A DNA stretch of 64,000 bases from Labrys sp. WJW (GCF_001676615.1 NZ_LYXZ01000014.1:1-64000), one strand, 5' to 3'. Shown: positions 34,513 through 43,838, counted from the stretch's first letter. Program-made: numbers and translations. Notes: generated from the letters alone by a model not told the origin.

Positions 34513-35574
34513 CTACGCCGCGCAGGCGCGGAAACCCTTCTCGAGTTCGTCGCGGTTGAGGTTGTGCCCGATGAACACCAGGCGCGACTCGCGCTTTTCG
34601 TCCGGCTTCCAGTCGCGCTGGAGATCGCCGTCCACGATCATGTGCACGCCCTGCAGCACGAAGCGGCGCGGCTCGTCCTTGAAGGCGAGGATGCCCTTCC
34701 AGCGCAGCAGGCTCGGCCCCTCGCTCTGGGCGATGCGATCGATCCAGGGCATGAACTTGGCCGGATCGACATCGCCGTCGATCTTCAGCGACAGCGACTG
34801 CATGGTCTCGTCGTGATAGTGCTTCAGGCCGTGGTCGTGGTGATGATGGTGGTCATGGCCGTGATGATGATCGTGGTCGTGGTCATGGTCGTGCTCGTCG
34901 ACCTCGAGGAAAGCGGGTTCCAGGTCGAGGATGCGGTCGAGGTCGAAGGCGTTGCGGCCGAGCACATCCGCGATCGCCACGTTGGAACGCGTCGCCTTGT
35001 GCAGCTTGGCATAGGGGTTGAGGGCGCGGATGCGCATCTCGACCTCATGCAACTCCGGCGCCGTGACGAGATCGGTCTTGTTCAGGACGATGACATCGGC
35101 GAAGGCGATCTGGTTCTTGGCCTCGGGCGCGTCCTTGAGACGATCCTTCAGCCATTTGGCGTCGGCCACGGTGACCACGGCGTCGAGGCGGGTCTTCTCG
35201 GCGACGTCCTGGTCGACGAAGAAGGTCTGGGCCACCGGTGCCGGATCGGCCAGGCCCGTGGTCTCCACCAGGATGGCGTCGAACTTGCCCTTGCGCTTGA
35301 GCAGGCCGTCGATGATGCGGATGAGGTCGCCGCGCACCGTGCAGCATACGCAGCCATTGTTCATCTCGAAGACTTCCTCGTCGGCGTCGACGATGAGGTC
35401 GTTGTCGATGCCGATCTCGCCGAACTCGTTGACGATGACGGCGAAGCGCTGGCCGTGCGGTTCGGTCAGGATGCGGTTGAGCAGGGTGGTCTTGCCGGCG
35501 CCGAGATAGCCGGTGAGAACGGTGACGGGAATCTTGTCGGACGTCTTATCCTGCGAAGCAATCGTATCGGCCAT
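34513..35574 (-). CDS. CobW/COG0523-family GTP-dependent metallochaperone
   Basis: A 353-residue G3E GTPase with Walker A TGYLGAGKTTLLNR (about 20-33), the metal-binding CVCC motif (NNGCVCCTVRGDL, about 73-85), base-recognition NKTD (VIVLNKTDLV) and a C-terminal CobW_C domain. A His/Asp-rich linker of about 30 residues follows the GTPase domain (HDHDHDHDHHHGHD and HHHHHDHG), typical of zinc-related members (ZinU/YjiA type). It is thought to deliver zinc or another metal to client enzymes. No Zur-type palindrome was recognised upstream. Confidence 0.92.
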   Translation of the reverse strand: MADTIASQDKTSDKIPVTVLTGYLGAGKTTLLNRILTEPHGQRFAVIVNEFGEIGIDNDLIVDADEEVFEMNNGCVCCTVRGDLIRIIDGLLKRKGKFDAILVETTGLADPAPVAQTFFVDQDVAEKTRLDAVVTVADAKWLKDRLKDAPEAKNQIAFADVIVLNKTDLVTAPELHEVEMRIRALNPYAKLHKATRSNVAIADVLGRNAFDLDRILDLEPAFLEVDEHDHDHDHDHHHGHDHHHHHDHGLKHYHDETMQSLSLKIDGDVDPAKFMPWIDRIAQSEGPSLLRWKGILAFKDEPRRFVLQGVHMIVDGDLQRDWKPDEKRESRLVFIGHNLNRDELEKGFRACAA

Positions 35575-35897
35575 GGCAATCTCCGGAGCGCGGGCGCGCT
35601 CTTCAGCAAAGAACTGGCGTGCGGTCGGGGGCGCTGCTGCCCGGCCGCATTCGCTCAGCCTTATATTGGATCGATGCCGTCGGATGTAAGCCCCAAAGTG
35701 TGATTCTTCCCGCCGCTTCGAAGATGGGGCGTGGGTTGGCGTTCCCTGGTTTTGGAAGGCTGCCTACACCCGTTATGCTCTGGGAACGGCGCAGAACCCA
35801 TGACTATACTGCATCGCTCGACGGACTGCGGATGCCCTGCAGGTGTCGCGCAGGATCTGGGCCATGATGCACCCTTCGATTCAGCCAATATGAACCG
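35575..35897. other. Gene-less region between divergent genes
   Basis: This 323-base region separates the COG0523 GTPase (minus) from the glycosyltransferase-like gene (plus) and must contain both promoters. No clear operator palindrome, terminator or RNA was recognised. An antisense open frame at 35661-35975 overlaps the start of the next gene and has no convincing features. Confidence 0.4.
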
Positions 35898-37355
35898 ATG
35901 AGAATAGCGACCATCCACGATATCTTTCGTTCCAGCGTGCTCGGCATGCCGGAGGCCGATCCCGTCATCGGCCACTGGTTCTACAATAGATTCCTTCAGA
36001 TTTTGAGGCCGCTTCGAATTGAGGTCGAGCGTGTCTCAATCCTGGCGAATGGCGAGCCTTCCCTGCTCGAGGACCTCGCGGCACGGCATGGGTGGCCGCG
36101 GGACAAGGGGGGCTGGGCGCATGTCTTTTCCCACCCGGAGGTTGTCGGCCTGATCATGCCGACTCTCGATCGGCTCCGGACATTCGATCTGGTGCTGGGA
36201 TTCGAGATGCCCCCCAACTTGATCCGTGCTCTCCATGCCTACGGACAAAGACTGGTTGATATCTCGATCGATCCCATCCGCTTCTGCGAGGATTTGTTCT
36301 TGCGCATGCGCAGCAACGATTCCGTGCTTCAGGCGCGGCTGGCCGAACAATCCGCGCCATCCGAACAGATCGCTGCCGGCGCAGCAGAACTCAAAGCCCG
36401 AATTCAGCCGCTGCCCGCCCAGCCGGAGGCCATCGTGTTCGCTGGACAGGTTCCCGATGACAGCAGCCTGATTGCCGGCAGCCATATTCAAAGTGCGGTG
36501 CCTTTTGCCGATCGATTGAACGAGATCGCCGCCGGACGCGAGATTCTGCTGAAGCCGCATCCCTACGCGCCTGGCAATCCCGACCTTGCCATGCTGCATC
36601 GCGCCTTGCCCAAAAGCCGCTTCACGCGCGACAACATCTACGCCCTGATGGCGGCTCCCTGGCTTGGGGCCGTCGTTACTCTTTCATCGAGCGTGGCGAC
36701 GGAAGCCGCGTATTTCGACAAGCCTGCCATCCGGCTGATCAAGCCGGATGTGGAGTTTATCGAGCCCGGCGTGATCGGCCCGTTCCAGCGCATCGACGGC
36801 AGGGCTGCGAGCGCGCCCTTCTGGGGGGATCTGCTCGATCAAGCCGTTCAGATGCCGAGCCGTGCATCCCCGCTTCCCCCGCTGCGTCATATGTTCGGGG
36901 CAAACTGGGGACTTCCGCGGCCCATGACGGCCATTGCCCCCTTGCCGCTTTCGCGCGGCGAAACAACGACGAATATCCAGCCCTATTGCCTATTCGGTTG
37001 GAGCGGAACGGAACCGGATGGCGTCTGGAGCGATGGAGTCCTGGCGGTTCTTCAGCTGCCCGCCTGTGCTGACGGGCTGGCATCGACACTGGTTCTGACG
37101 CTCAATGCGTTCGCGCCGGATGTGGGCCACCGACAGGAACTGACGATTTCTTCACCGCCCGTCGGCCTCATCGAGAAAATCCTATTGGCAACCGCAGAAA
37201 TACGCGAATTGCGGATTCCCCTTCCGCCGGCACCGGTCGGTTCGATGCTGGAAATCTCGATCGGCATGGATACTGCGACCAGCCCCAAGGAGCTCGGCAT
37301 CGGTCCAGACGAACGCCGCCTCGGCATCAAGCTGCGTCGAATGGCGATTGCCTGA
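35898..37355 (+). CDS. Hypothetical protein, capsule/GT-B glycosyltransferase-like with C-terminal beta domain
   Basis: A 485-residue protein I cannot place in a named family. The middle (about residues 210-290) has REILLKPHPY followed by VVTLSSSVATEAAYFDKPAI, the KPHP...SSV.xEA...KPxI pattern of capsule-polysaccharide (KpsC/KpsS-like) and CDP-glycerol-type GT-B enzymes. About residues 370-485 form a separate region ending GPDERRLGIKLRRMAI, which resembles beta-sandwich domains found at the ends of polysaccharide-related glycosyltransferases. Start ATG 35898 lacks a strong ribosome site. Base composition is slightly less GC-rich than its neighbours, which may indicate transfer. Confidence 0.6.
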   Translation: MRIATIHDIFRSSVLGMPEADPVIGHWFYNRFLQILRPLRIEVERVSILANGEPSLLEDLAARHGWPRDKGGWAHVFSHPEVVGLIMPTLDRLRTFDLVLGFEMPPNLIRALHAYGQRLVDISIDPIRFCEDLFLRMRSNDSVLQARLAEQSAPSEQIAAGAAELKARIQPLPAQPEAIVFAGQVPDDSSLIAGSHIQSAVPFADRLNEIAAGREILLKPHPYAPGNPDLAMLHRALPKSRFTRDNIYALMAAPWLGAVVTLSSSVATEAAYFDKPAIRLIKPDVEFIEPGVIGPFQRIDGRAASAPFWGDLLDQAVQMPSRASPLPPLRHMFGANWGLPRPMTAIAPLPLSRGETTTNIQPYCLFGWSGTEPDGVWSDGVLAVLQLPACADGLASTLVLTLNAFAPDVGHRQELTISSPPVGLIEKILLATAEIRELRIPLPPAPVGSMLEISIGMDTATSPKELGIGPDERRLGIKLRRMAIA

Positions 37356-37419
37356 CAGCGAAGCTGGGCGATGCCGCACAGCCGATCGGTCCTTGCGATC
37401 GGATCGACTGCAGAGTGGA

Positions 37420-37443
37420 ACCTTCCCCGAAGTCGGGGAAGGT
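37420..37443. repeat. Single arm of a class B repeat
   Basis: ACCTTCCCCGAAGTCGGGGA plus AGGT forms one hairpin like the outer arms of the class B elements at 7557, 24060 and 28071. It lies between the convergent glycosyltransferase-like and TPR genes, where it may serve as a terminator hairpin. Confidence 0.6.
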
Positions 37444-37485
37444 CCGTTGCGCCTCTTTCGGCGTGGTCTATGTCTACCGCCGCCG

Positions 37486-38355
37486 TCAGGCGCCGCCGCC
37501 GAGGCGGCTGAGGCCGCTTTTGGCCGCGGCATTGCTCGAATCGATCGCCAGCGCGCGCTGGAAGCTCTCGCGGGCCTTCTGGGTATCGTTCAAGCCGGCC
37601 TGGGCGTAGCCGCGGCCGGCCCAGGAGGCCGCATTGCGGTTGTTGATCTGCAGGGCCTGGTCGAAGTCGGACAGCGCCTCCTTGTATTTCTGCAATTGCA
37701 GATAGGAGCTGCCGCGCGAATAATAGGGGGCTTCGGCGCGCGGATCGTTGGAGATCGCCGAGGTGAAGTCGTCGATCGCCACTTCATGATTGCTGCCGGC
37801 CTGGCGGATCAGGCCGCGATTGTAATAGGCCTCGGCTGTTTCGGGCTTGATCTTGATGGCCTTGTCATAGTCGGCCATGGCCTGCTGGGTCTGGCCTTGC
37901 AGGCGGTAGATATTGCCGCGGCCGACATAGGCGGGCGCGTAGTTGGGATCGTTGGTGATCACCTGGCTGTAATCGGCCATCGCCTGGGCGGTCTGGCCAG
38001 TCTTGCGGTAGACCAGAGCGCGGTTGGCCAGGGCCTGCACGAAATTCGGGTCGATCTGCAGCGCGCGGTTGAAGTCGGAGATGGCCGGTCCGTATTGGTT
38101 GGAACGGGCATAGGCCGAGCCGCGCATGTTCCAGGCCTCGGGATCGTTGGGGTTCTTTTCGATCACCGAGGAAAGCGAACCGATGTCGGCGGACGCCACC
38201 TGACGGCTGCTGGCATCGCCATCATCGCCACCGCCGCCGGTGGAGGCGCAGCCGACCAGGCCAAGGCCCGCAACGCCCAGCATCAGGAGCGCGGCAATGC
38301 GGGAGATGGAGGGTCTGGCTGGGGGCTCTGCCGTGGTTGTCGTGGAAAGTGTCAT
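37486..38355 (-). CDS. Tetratricopeptide repeat lipoprotein
   Basis: A 289-residue protein with an N-terminal lipoprotein signal (ALLMLGVAGLGLVGC, lipobox LVGC with Cys36) and about six TPR units of the type NFVQALANRALVYRKTGQTA and AEAYYNRGLIRQAGSNHEVA. It is probably membrane-anchored in the periplasm and acts as a protein-binding scaffold. No operon partner is visible. Related proteins in alphaproteobacteria are sometimes called NlpI-like, but a specific role cannot be assigned. Confidence 0.87.
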   Translation of the reverse strand: MTLSTTTTAEPPARPSISRIAALLMLGVAGLGLVGCASTGGGGDDGDASSRQVASADIGSLSSVIEKNPNDPEAWNMRGSAYARSNQYGPAISDFNRALQIDPNFVQALANRALVYRKTGQTAQAMADYSQVITNDPNYAPAYVGRGNIYRLQGQTQQAMADYDKAIKIKPETAEAYYNRGLIRQAGSNHEVAIDDFTSAISNDPRAEAPYYSRGSSYLQLQKYKEALSDFDQALQINNRNAASWAGRGYAQAGLNDTQKARESFQRALAIDSSNAAAKSGLSRLGGGA

Positions 38356-38740
38356 CTTGTCGGTCCGGGTCCATCGAGACGAATTTACAAGGGGGCCGTA
38401 AATCTGGCCGTGATCCAACTGCTGCCCAATCCTACCGGCCCTATGCTGGCGCCCGCAATGCCGGTGTTCGGCATTGCGGCGATACGCATCGGCGGACAGG
38501 ACGGAGACTGAGCCATGGTGGTCCGGACAGATTGGAAAAAGCGATACGGCGTGCAATCTGCCGGATTAACCTTGCCGGAAAGTAAAGCCTCTCCGCACAT
38601 CTGCCCCTTGACGACGGGTCTTGCCTGCGAGGGCAAAGTGCGTCCGAGCGGAAACGCTCCCTTGCGCGGCCCTTCGTTCGAACGCGCCTGTGCAATTCCT
38701 GCGGGTTCCACCGAGTGGCAAAACGCCGTGGGACGACACA
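38356..38740. other. Gene-less region upstream of the TPR lipoprotein
   Basis: About 385 bases between the TPR gene start and the rpsU terminator. Several short overlapping open frames exist on both strands, none with a good ribosome site or recognisable domain. It must contain the TPR gene promoter; nothing else is identified. Confidence 0.4.
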
Positions 38741-38773
38741 AACGCAAACGCCCGGCCAAATTGCCCGGGCGTT
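38741..38773 (-). terminator. Rho-independent terminator of rpsU
   Basis: On the minus strand AACGCCCGG, an 8-9 base loop and CCGGGCGTT form a 9-bp stem (38747-38755 with 38765-38773), followed by the T-rich TGCGTTTG. It lies 35 bases after the rpsU stop codon. Confidence 0.8.
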
Positions 38774-38807
38774 CGTCCCAACCAGTCAATGGCTCGGAAA
38801 ATCAGTT

Positions 38808-39041
38808 TTACTTCTTCACAACGCGGGGCGTTGCGGGAATCAGGCCTTCGCGCTGCAGCTTCTTGCGGGCCAGCTTGCGGGCGCGGCGAACGGCCTCGGC
38901 AGCCTCGCGGGCGCGCTTTTCGGACGGCTTCTCGTAATGGCCGCGCAGCTTCATTTCACGGAAGATGCCTTCACGCTGCATCTTCTTCTTGAGCGCCTTC
39001 AGCGCCTGATCAACATTGTTATCGCGAACGAGAACCTGCAC
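38808..39041 (-). CDS. rpsU: 30S ribosomal protein S21
   Basis: A 77-residue basic protein from GTG 39041 ([20 protein letters not shown]...), with the S21 core [20 protein letters not shown] and a lysine/arginine-rich C-terminus. It binds the small ribosomal subunit near the 3' end of 16S rRNA. The GTG start matches the conserved family N-terminus; the longer frame to 39137 is non-conserved. It is followed by a clear terminator and is monocistronic. Confidence 0.97.
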   Translation of the reverse strand: MQVLVRDNNVDQALKALKKKMQREGIFREMKLRGHYEKPSEKRAREAAEAVRRARKLARKKLQREGLIPATPRVVKK

Positions 39042-39191
39042 GCGTGCTGTCCTATTATCCTGGTGTGAATCGCTGCGGCGGCTTGGCAACAGAGAGACCC
39101 GGTGCCAAGGCACCGCCGAATTTGGAAGCGGCGTCATAACAGAAGGGATCGCCGCTGTCCATATTGATTAGCATGGATCAGCGAGATCCAA

Positions 39192-40274
39192 TTAGCGGGA
39201 CTTTGGGCTGATCCGGGTGACATGGCCCATTTTCCGGCCGGCACGCGCTTCACGCTTGCCGTAGAGATGCACGGAGGCGTTCGGTTCGGCGGCCAGACCC
39301 TGCCAGGAATGCACGCTGTCGCCGATCAGATTGGTCATCACGGCGTCGGAATGGCGCTCCGTGGAGCCGAGCGGCCAGCCGCAGACGGCGCGCACGTGAT
39401 TCTCGAACTGGCTGACCAGGCAGGCATTCTGCGTCCAGTGGCCGGAATTGTGCACGCGCGGGGCGATTTCGTTGACCAGGACCTGGCGGTCCGAGGTGAC
39501 GAACATCTCGACGGCGAGCACGCCGACATAATCGAGGGCGGCGATGATCCGGGCGGCTATGTCGCGGGCCTCGACCTCGACCAGGGCCGAAAAATGCGAA
39601 GGCACGATCGACTGGTCGAGAATGTGGTCGTGATGCAGATTCTCGGTGAGGTCGTAGGTGCGGACGGCACCATCATCGGCCCGGACGGCGATCACCGAGA
39701 CTTCCGTCTCGAAGGGGACGAAGGCCTCCAGGATGGCGGGCTGGCCCCCCATGCGCGCCAGCGCTTCGGAGAGGTCGCTGCCCGGGCGGATGATGGTCTG
39801 GCCCTTGCCGTCATAGCCGAAGCGGCGGGTCTTGAGCACGCTGGGCCGGCCCAGGGCTGCAACCGCGGAGGCAAGGTCGGCATGGCTGTCGACGGCGCGG
39901 AATTCGGCGGTGCCGATGCCGAGGGAGCGCACGAAGCTCTTTTCCGTCAGGCGGTCCGCGGTGGTTTCCAGCGCGAGTACTGCTGGCAGCACGGGGCGGG
40001 CGGCCGAAAGGATGGCGGCGGTGGCGGCCGGGATGTTCTCGAACTCGTAGGTGATGGCGTCCACGCTCTGCGCGAACGCCGCCAGCGCCGTCTCGTCCTC
40101 ATAGGCTGCACAGGTGAAGCGCTCGGCGACCTGGAAGGCCGGGCTGGTATCGTCGGGGCAGTAGATGTGGCAGCGAATGCCGAGCTGGCTGGCGGCCAGG
40201 GCCAGCATGCGGCCGAGCTGGCCGCCGCCGAGAATGCCGAGCACGCCGCCCGGGCCGACACGTACCGCATTCAT
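39192..40274 (-). CDS. purK: N5-carboxyaminoimidazole ribonucleotide synthase
   Basis: A 360-residue ATP-grasp enzyme that carboxylates AIR with bicarbonate and ATP in purine synthesis. Characteristic segments are [16 protein letters not shown] (N-terminus), [14 protein letters not shown] (about 145-158) and [18 protein letters not shown] (about 266-283). It overlaps the purE stop by 4 bases, the usual purEK operon order. Confidence 0.97.
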   Translation of the reverse strand: MNAVRVGPGGVLGILGGGQLGRMLALAASQLGIRCHIYCPDDTSPAFQVAERFTCAAYEDETALAAFAQSVDAITYEFENIPAATAAILSAARPVLPAVLALETTADRLTEKSFVRSLGIGTAEFRAVDSHADLASAVAALGRPSVLKTRRFGYDGKGQTIIRPGSDLSEALARMGGQPAILEAFVPFETEVSVIAVRADDGAVRTYDLTENLHHDHILDQSIVPSHFSALVEVEARDIAARIIAALDYVGVLAVEMFVTSDRQVLVNEIAPRVHNSGHWTQNACLVSQFENHVRAVCGWPLGSTERHSDAVMTNLIGDSVHSWQGLAAEPNASVHLYGKREARAGRKMGHVTRISPKSR

Positions 40275-40795
40275 GCCTTCACCGTGTCGTCGGAAACGGG
40301 ATGATCGGCGACCGCGGCCGTCTGGGCGGTGCGCCAGCGCTCGAGCCGCGTCGCCAGCGCATCGTCGCCGAGGGCGAGCACGGCCGCTGCGAGCAAGGCT
40401 GCGTTGACGGCACCGGCCCGCCCGATCGCCAGGGTTCCGACCGGTATGCCGGCCGGCATCTGCACGATGGAATGCAGGCTGTCGACGCCCGAAAGCGCCT
40501 TGGATTCAACGGGCACGCCGAAGACGGGCAGGGGGGTCAAGGCCGCCGCCATGCCGGGCAGGTGGGCCGCGCCGCCAGCGCCGGCAATGACCAGCTTGAA
40601 GCCTTTCGCCTTTGCCGATTTGGCGAAGTCGTAGAGACGGTCCGGCGTGCGGTGCGCCGAGACGATACGAGCTTCATAACCGATGCCGAGCGTATCCAGA
40701 GTCTGCGCCGCGTGACGCATCGTGGCCCAATCGGACTGACTTCCCATGATGATGGCGACAGGTACGGCCTGCCCCGCCGCGGTGCTGGATGGCAT
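40271..40795 (-). CDS. purE: N5-carboxyaminoimidazole ribonucleotide mutase
   Basis: A 174-residue class I PurE that moves the carboxyl group from N5-CAIR to give CAIR. Motifs are [19 protein letters not shown] (catalytic His) and [12 protein letters not shown]. It is translationally coupled to purK. The gap upstream holds TCTAGAGCAAGACG, half of the palindrome type at 42973. Confidence 0.97.
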   Translation of the reverse strand: MPSSTAAGQAVPVAIIMGSQSDWATMRHAAQTLDTLGIGYEARIVSAHRTPDRLYDFAKSAKAKGFKLVIAGAGGAAHLPGMAAALTPLPVFGVPVESKALSGVDSLHSIVQMPAGIPVGTLAIGRAGAVNAALLAAAVLALGDDALATRLERWRTAQTAAVADHPVSDDTVKA

Positions 40796-40880
40796 CGGGA
40801 CTCCCTTCGGTAAAAGGGGTGTCTAGAGCAAGACGCCGTTTTTGGGAAGGTGGCAACGCTTTACATAGTTGAGTCGCGCA

Positions 40881-41234
40881 TCAGCACGATCGCGAGACAC
40901 TCTCGTCGTCTGCAAAAGCTGCTGGGATCTGCCGGAGTTGACGCGCCAATTCCCAGCCGGGGGGTCTGTGCTTCGGATGAAACCAGCCTGCTCCTTTCGC
41001 CAACCAAGCTTTTCGAAAATCGATCGCTGATCCAACCAGCTGATCTTCATATCCGAATTCGACACCGCAGCATGAGCAGATTTCATAGGTCGGACTGCGG
41101 CCGTCGTGGCCATATTGAGCATAAGGCTGCTCGAGACCGCAGACACGGCAGAAATTGGTGGGCTCACATATCACTGCATGAATGCTGGAACTCCACTCAT
41201 GGCCAATATGCCCGGCGTCTGTCGTTTCATTCAA
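40881..41234 (-). CDS. Cysteine-rich CPCC-like zinc-binding protein
   Basis: A 117-residue protein with CRVCGLEQPYAQ followed by SPTYEICSCCGVEFGYED and a C-terminal WLAKGAGWFHP...PPGW pattern. The CxxC ... CxCC layout is that of the cysteine-rich CPCC family, thought to bind zinc; function unknown. Two other open frames overlap the same DNA in other frames (for example 40823-41167); this frame is chosen for its family pattern. Monocistronic by position. Confidence 0.75.
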   Translation of the reverse strand: MNETTDAGHIGHEWSSSIHAVICEPTNFCRVCGLEQPYAQYGHDGRSPTYEICSCCGVEFGYEDQLVGSAIDFRKAWLAKGAGWFHPKHRPPGWELARQLRQIPAAFADDESVSRSC

Positions 41235-41359
41235 GCCCGAGAGAGAGACCTTTGCGGCGGTCTCTCTCGCGATCGATATTGCGTGATTTCTTCTTTTCCA
41301 GCAATGGCTTCCGGGGATTTTTCCCCGGATCGCCAGCTGATGTCTCAGACCATCGGGCG

Positions 41360-42955
41360 CTATACGAACGGATGGTACTGATAGAGCCAGGTCTCGCTCA
41401 GCACCTTGTCACCGAGCTTGAGATAGCAGCGCAGTTCCACCGGCTCGGGGCCCGTGGCGTGCAGGTCGAATTGGGCACGCCAATGGCCGTTGATGCCGTC
41501 GGGCACCGCTTCGGTGAAGATGTAGGAGAGTTCACCGCGCGAAGCGGTGATGATCGGCTCGGGCTTGACGCCATAGGGCAGGTCCTTGAGCGGATCGCCG
41601 AGGAACTCGATCACGAATTTGCGCAGGCCGACCGGCCGTTGCGTGCCGGGGTGGCCGCCATTGCCCAGCCGCGTCGCCACCACGCGGGCGAGATTGGTGG
41701 GAAAGGGCTCGTCCGCGGCCCAATGCAGGCGATATTTCAGCGTGAATTGCTGGCCTGCCTTGACCGGATCCTTCGGCACCCACATCGCCACGACATTGTC
41801 GTGGATCTCGTCATTGGTGGGGATCTCGATGAGCTGGACGGTGCCTTCGCCGAAGGGGGCCAGCGGCTCCACCCACAGCGAAGGGCGCAGATCATATTTG
41901 ACACCGTCGAGGTAGTGATCGAACAGGCGGTCGCGCTGCAGGAGCCCGAAGCCGCGCGGGTTGGTGTCGGTGAAGGTCGAGGTGGTGGTGGCCGGCACGT
42001 TGTTGAGCGGGCGCCAGATATGCTCGCCGCCGCCCGTCCACATGGCCAGGCCGTCGGAATCGTGCACTTCGGGACGCCAGTCGATCGCGGTCTGCTTGGC
42101 CGTCTCGGAGAACCAATACATCGAGGTCAATGGCGTCAGGCCGAAGCGGCTGATGTCGTTGCGGGTGAAGACCTGCGCCTCGATGTCCATCAGCACGGCC
42201 TTGGAGCGCGTCATCAGGAAGGAGAAGGCGCCGGCGACGGAGGGGCCGTCCAGGAGGGCATAGACCTTGACCTGGTCAGCGGAGCCCGGGACGGCTTCCA
42301 GCCAGAACTCCTTGAAATCGGGGAATTCTTCCTGGTGGGGTGGGTTGGGATCGGCCGCGTTGACGGCAAGGCCACGGGCCGAAAGGCCATATTGGTAGAG
42401 TTCGCCGATGGCGCGGAAATAGGAGGCGCCGAGGAAGGCGACCCAGTCGTTCTTCTTCCAATCGACGGAGCCGGTGCGAGGCTCCTGGAAGCGGAAGCCG
42501 GCAAAGCCGACGCCGTCGGGCATGGCCTGAGCCGGGCTGTCCGGCGGCATGTCGAAGGAGGCCTTGCGGTAGATGATCTCGCTGGCGTTCTTGCCTTCGA
42601 CCACATTGATGGTGACCTTCTTCTGGAAGAAGGTGCCGAGATGGAAGAAGGTGACCGGGAAGGGCGCCGGACCGTTGGCCCACAGGGCGTCCTCGGTCTT
42701 GAACTTGATCTTGCCGAGTTCCTCATAGGTCAGCTTGGAGGTGATGTCCGGCGCCGGCTTCTCGGTCGGAACATAGGCCTCCATCGCCAGCTTCTTGGCG
42801 CGCTCGACCAGACCCTCGAAGGAGAAAGGCGCAGGCGGACCGAAGGTCAGCACGCCCTCGTCGGCGAATGCTGCGGTGGGAAGGCCCAGTGCCATCAGGG
42901 TCGAGAGACTTACGGCTCCCTGGAGGAAAAGCCGCCGGTCGAAAGCGTCGTTCAT
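41360..42955 (-). CDS. Glucan biosynthesis protein (OpgD/OpgG, MdoG family)
   Basis: A 531-residue periplasmic protein of the MdoG family, which shapes osmoregulated periplasmic glucans. It opens with a Tat signal (DRRLFLQGAVSLSTLMALGL), as in OpgD rather than OpgG. Conserved segments are FFQKKVTINVVEGKNASEII, GASYFRAIGELYQYGLSARG and YWFSETAKQTAIDWRPEVHD, ending WLYQYHPFV. Start ATG 42955. No opgH glycosyltransferase gene is adjacent, so the partner lies elsewhere. Confidence 0.92.
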   Translation of the reverse strand: MNDAFDRRLFLQGAVSLSTLMALGLPTAAFADEGVLTFGPPAPFSFEGLVERAKKLAMEAYVPTEKPAPDITSKLTYEELGKIKFKTEDALWANGPAPFPVTFFHLGTFFQKKVTINVVEGKNASEIIYRKASFDMPPDSPAQAMPDGVGFAGFRFQEPRTGSVDWKKNDWVAFLGASYFRAIGELYQYGLSARGLAVNAADPNPPHQEEFPDFKEFWLEAVPGSADQVKVYALLDGPSVAGAFSFLMTRSKAVLMDIEAQVFTRNDISRFGLTPLTSMYWFSETAKQTAIDWRPEVHDSDGLAMWTGGGEHIWRPLNNVPATTTSTFTDTNPRGFGLLQRDRLFDHYLDGVKYDLRPSLWVEPLAPFGEGTVQLIEIPTNDEIHDNVVAMWVPKDPVKAGQQFTLKYRLHWAADEPFPTNLARVVATRLGNGGHPGTQRPVGLRKFVIEFLGDPLKDLPYGVKPEPIITASRGELSYIFTEAVPDGINGHWRAQFDLHATGPEPVELRCYLKLGDKVLSETWLYQYHPFV

Positions 42956-42972
42956 CAAAAAGTTCCTAACTT

Positions 42973-43014
42973 CTAGAGCAAAACGCGTTCAAGCGTGAAC
43001 GCGTTTTGCTCTAG
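42973..43014. repeat. Perfect 18-bp-stem palindrome (CTAGAGCAAAACGCGTTC type)
   Basis: CTAGAGCAAAACGCGTTC (42973-42990) and its exact complement GAACGCGTTTTGCTCTAG (42997-43014) enclose a 6-base loop. It lies in the divergent gap between the opgD-like gene and the DNA glycosylase gene. Palindromes starting CTAGAGC are common dispersed elements in Hyphomicrobiales genomes; a partial copy is at 40822. Confidence 0.75.
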
Positions 43015-43221
43015 CTCCTTGTTTCGACGCGTCTTTACGATTCGAGGTGATTCCGTCCAATCGCAAAACGCTTTACTGCGTCCGCAAGCTAAACAGGGAT
43101 TATCGCCTGTCAATGCCACGGCGCTTCAAACCGCGCCGATTTCGTGACAATAGATTAATTTGACTGATGAATTTGCGCAAAAAAGCGCAAAAGCGCCCAA
43201 TAATCTTTCAAAATCTGAGAA

Positions 43222-43797
43222 ATGCCCGATTCCGCCCTGGTCTATGCTCCCGCCGCGTTCTACAGGCGCGATGTTCTCGCCGTCGCCAAAGATCTGATCG
43301 GCATGACTCTTCTGGTCGACGGCGTCGGAGGCGTCATCGTCGAGACCGAAGCCTATGATCGCGACGATCCGGCCTCCCACACCTTTCGCGGGCCGACACC
43401 ACGCAATGCCGTGATGTTCGGTCCGCCGGGCCACATCTACATCTATCTGTCCTACGGCATGCATTGGTGCGCCAATATCGTCTCCGGCGAGCCCGGCCGC
43501 GCCAGCGCGGTGCTGCTGCGAGCACTGGAGCCGACGATGGGGCTGGATCGCATGGCACAGAGGCGGGGGCTCGCCAATCCGGCGCTGCTGTGTTCCGGAC
43601 CGGGACGGCTCTGCCAGGCCTTGGGGTTGACCGGCAGCCAGAACGGGCTGGCGCTGACGCAGCCTCCCTTCGAGCTGCTGCGCCGATCCCATGAGCCGCC
43701 CATCGCTACGGGGCCGCGTATCGGCATCAGCAAGGCGGTCGAGCGGCCTTGGCGCTTCGGCTGGAGCGGCTCGAAATTTCTCAGCAAGAAGTTCTGA
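43222..43797 (+). CDS. DNA-3-methyladenine glycosylase (AAG/MPG family)
   Basis: A 191-residue enzyme that removes alkylated purines such as 3-methyladenine in base excision repair. Family motifs: VAKDLIGMTLLVDG, catalytic glutamate in IVETEAYDRDDPASHTFRG, RNAVMFGPPGHIYIYLSYGM and the C-terminal GPRIGISKAVERPWRFG. ATG 43222 fits the family start. Transcribed alone, divergent from the opgD-like gene. Confidence 0.94.
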   Translation: MPDSALVYAPAAFYRRDVLAVAKDLIGMTLLVDGVGGVIVETEAYDRDDPASHTFRGPTPRNAVMFGPPGHIYIYLSYGMHWCANIVSGEPGRASAVLLRALEPTMGLDRMAQRRGLANPALLCSGPGRLCQALGLTGSQNGLALTQPPFELLRRSHEPPIATGPRIGISKAVERPWRFGWSGSKFLSKKF

Positions 43798-43809
43798 CAT
43801 CCCGGGCGC

Positions 43810-43838
43810 ACAAACGGAAACGGGCCCCGAAGGGCCCG
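43810..43838 (-). terminator. Terminator between convergent genes
   Basis: CGGGCCC (43821-43827), loop CGAA, GGGCCCG (43832-43838); on the minus strand it is followed by TTTCCGTTTGT. It would end the FecR-domain transcript and could also slow the glycosylase transcript from the other side. Confidence 0.75.

Noticed and set aside
38566..38781. 71-codon minus-strand frame between rpsU and the TPR gene
   Set aside because: It overlaps the rpsU terminator, has no ribosome site and no recognisable features.
41238..41269. GAGAGAGACC / GGTCTCTCTC hairpin as a regulatory element
   Set aside because: A perfect 10-bp stem lies upstream of the CPCC-like gene, but it lacks a T-run and any link to a known RNA class; it may simply be a structured leader.
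41309..41330. Hairpin CCGGGG-ATTTTT-CCCCGG as the terminator of the opgD-like gene
   Set aside because: The stem is good but no T-run follows it on the minus strand, so it was not called as a terminator.
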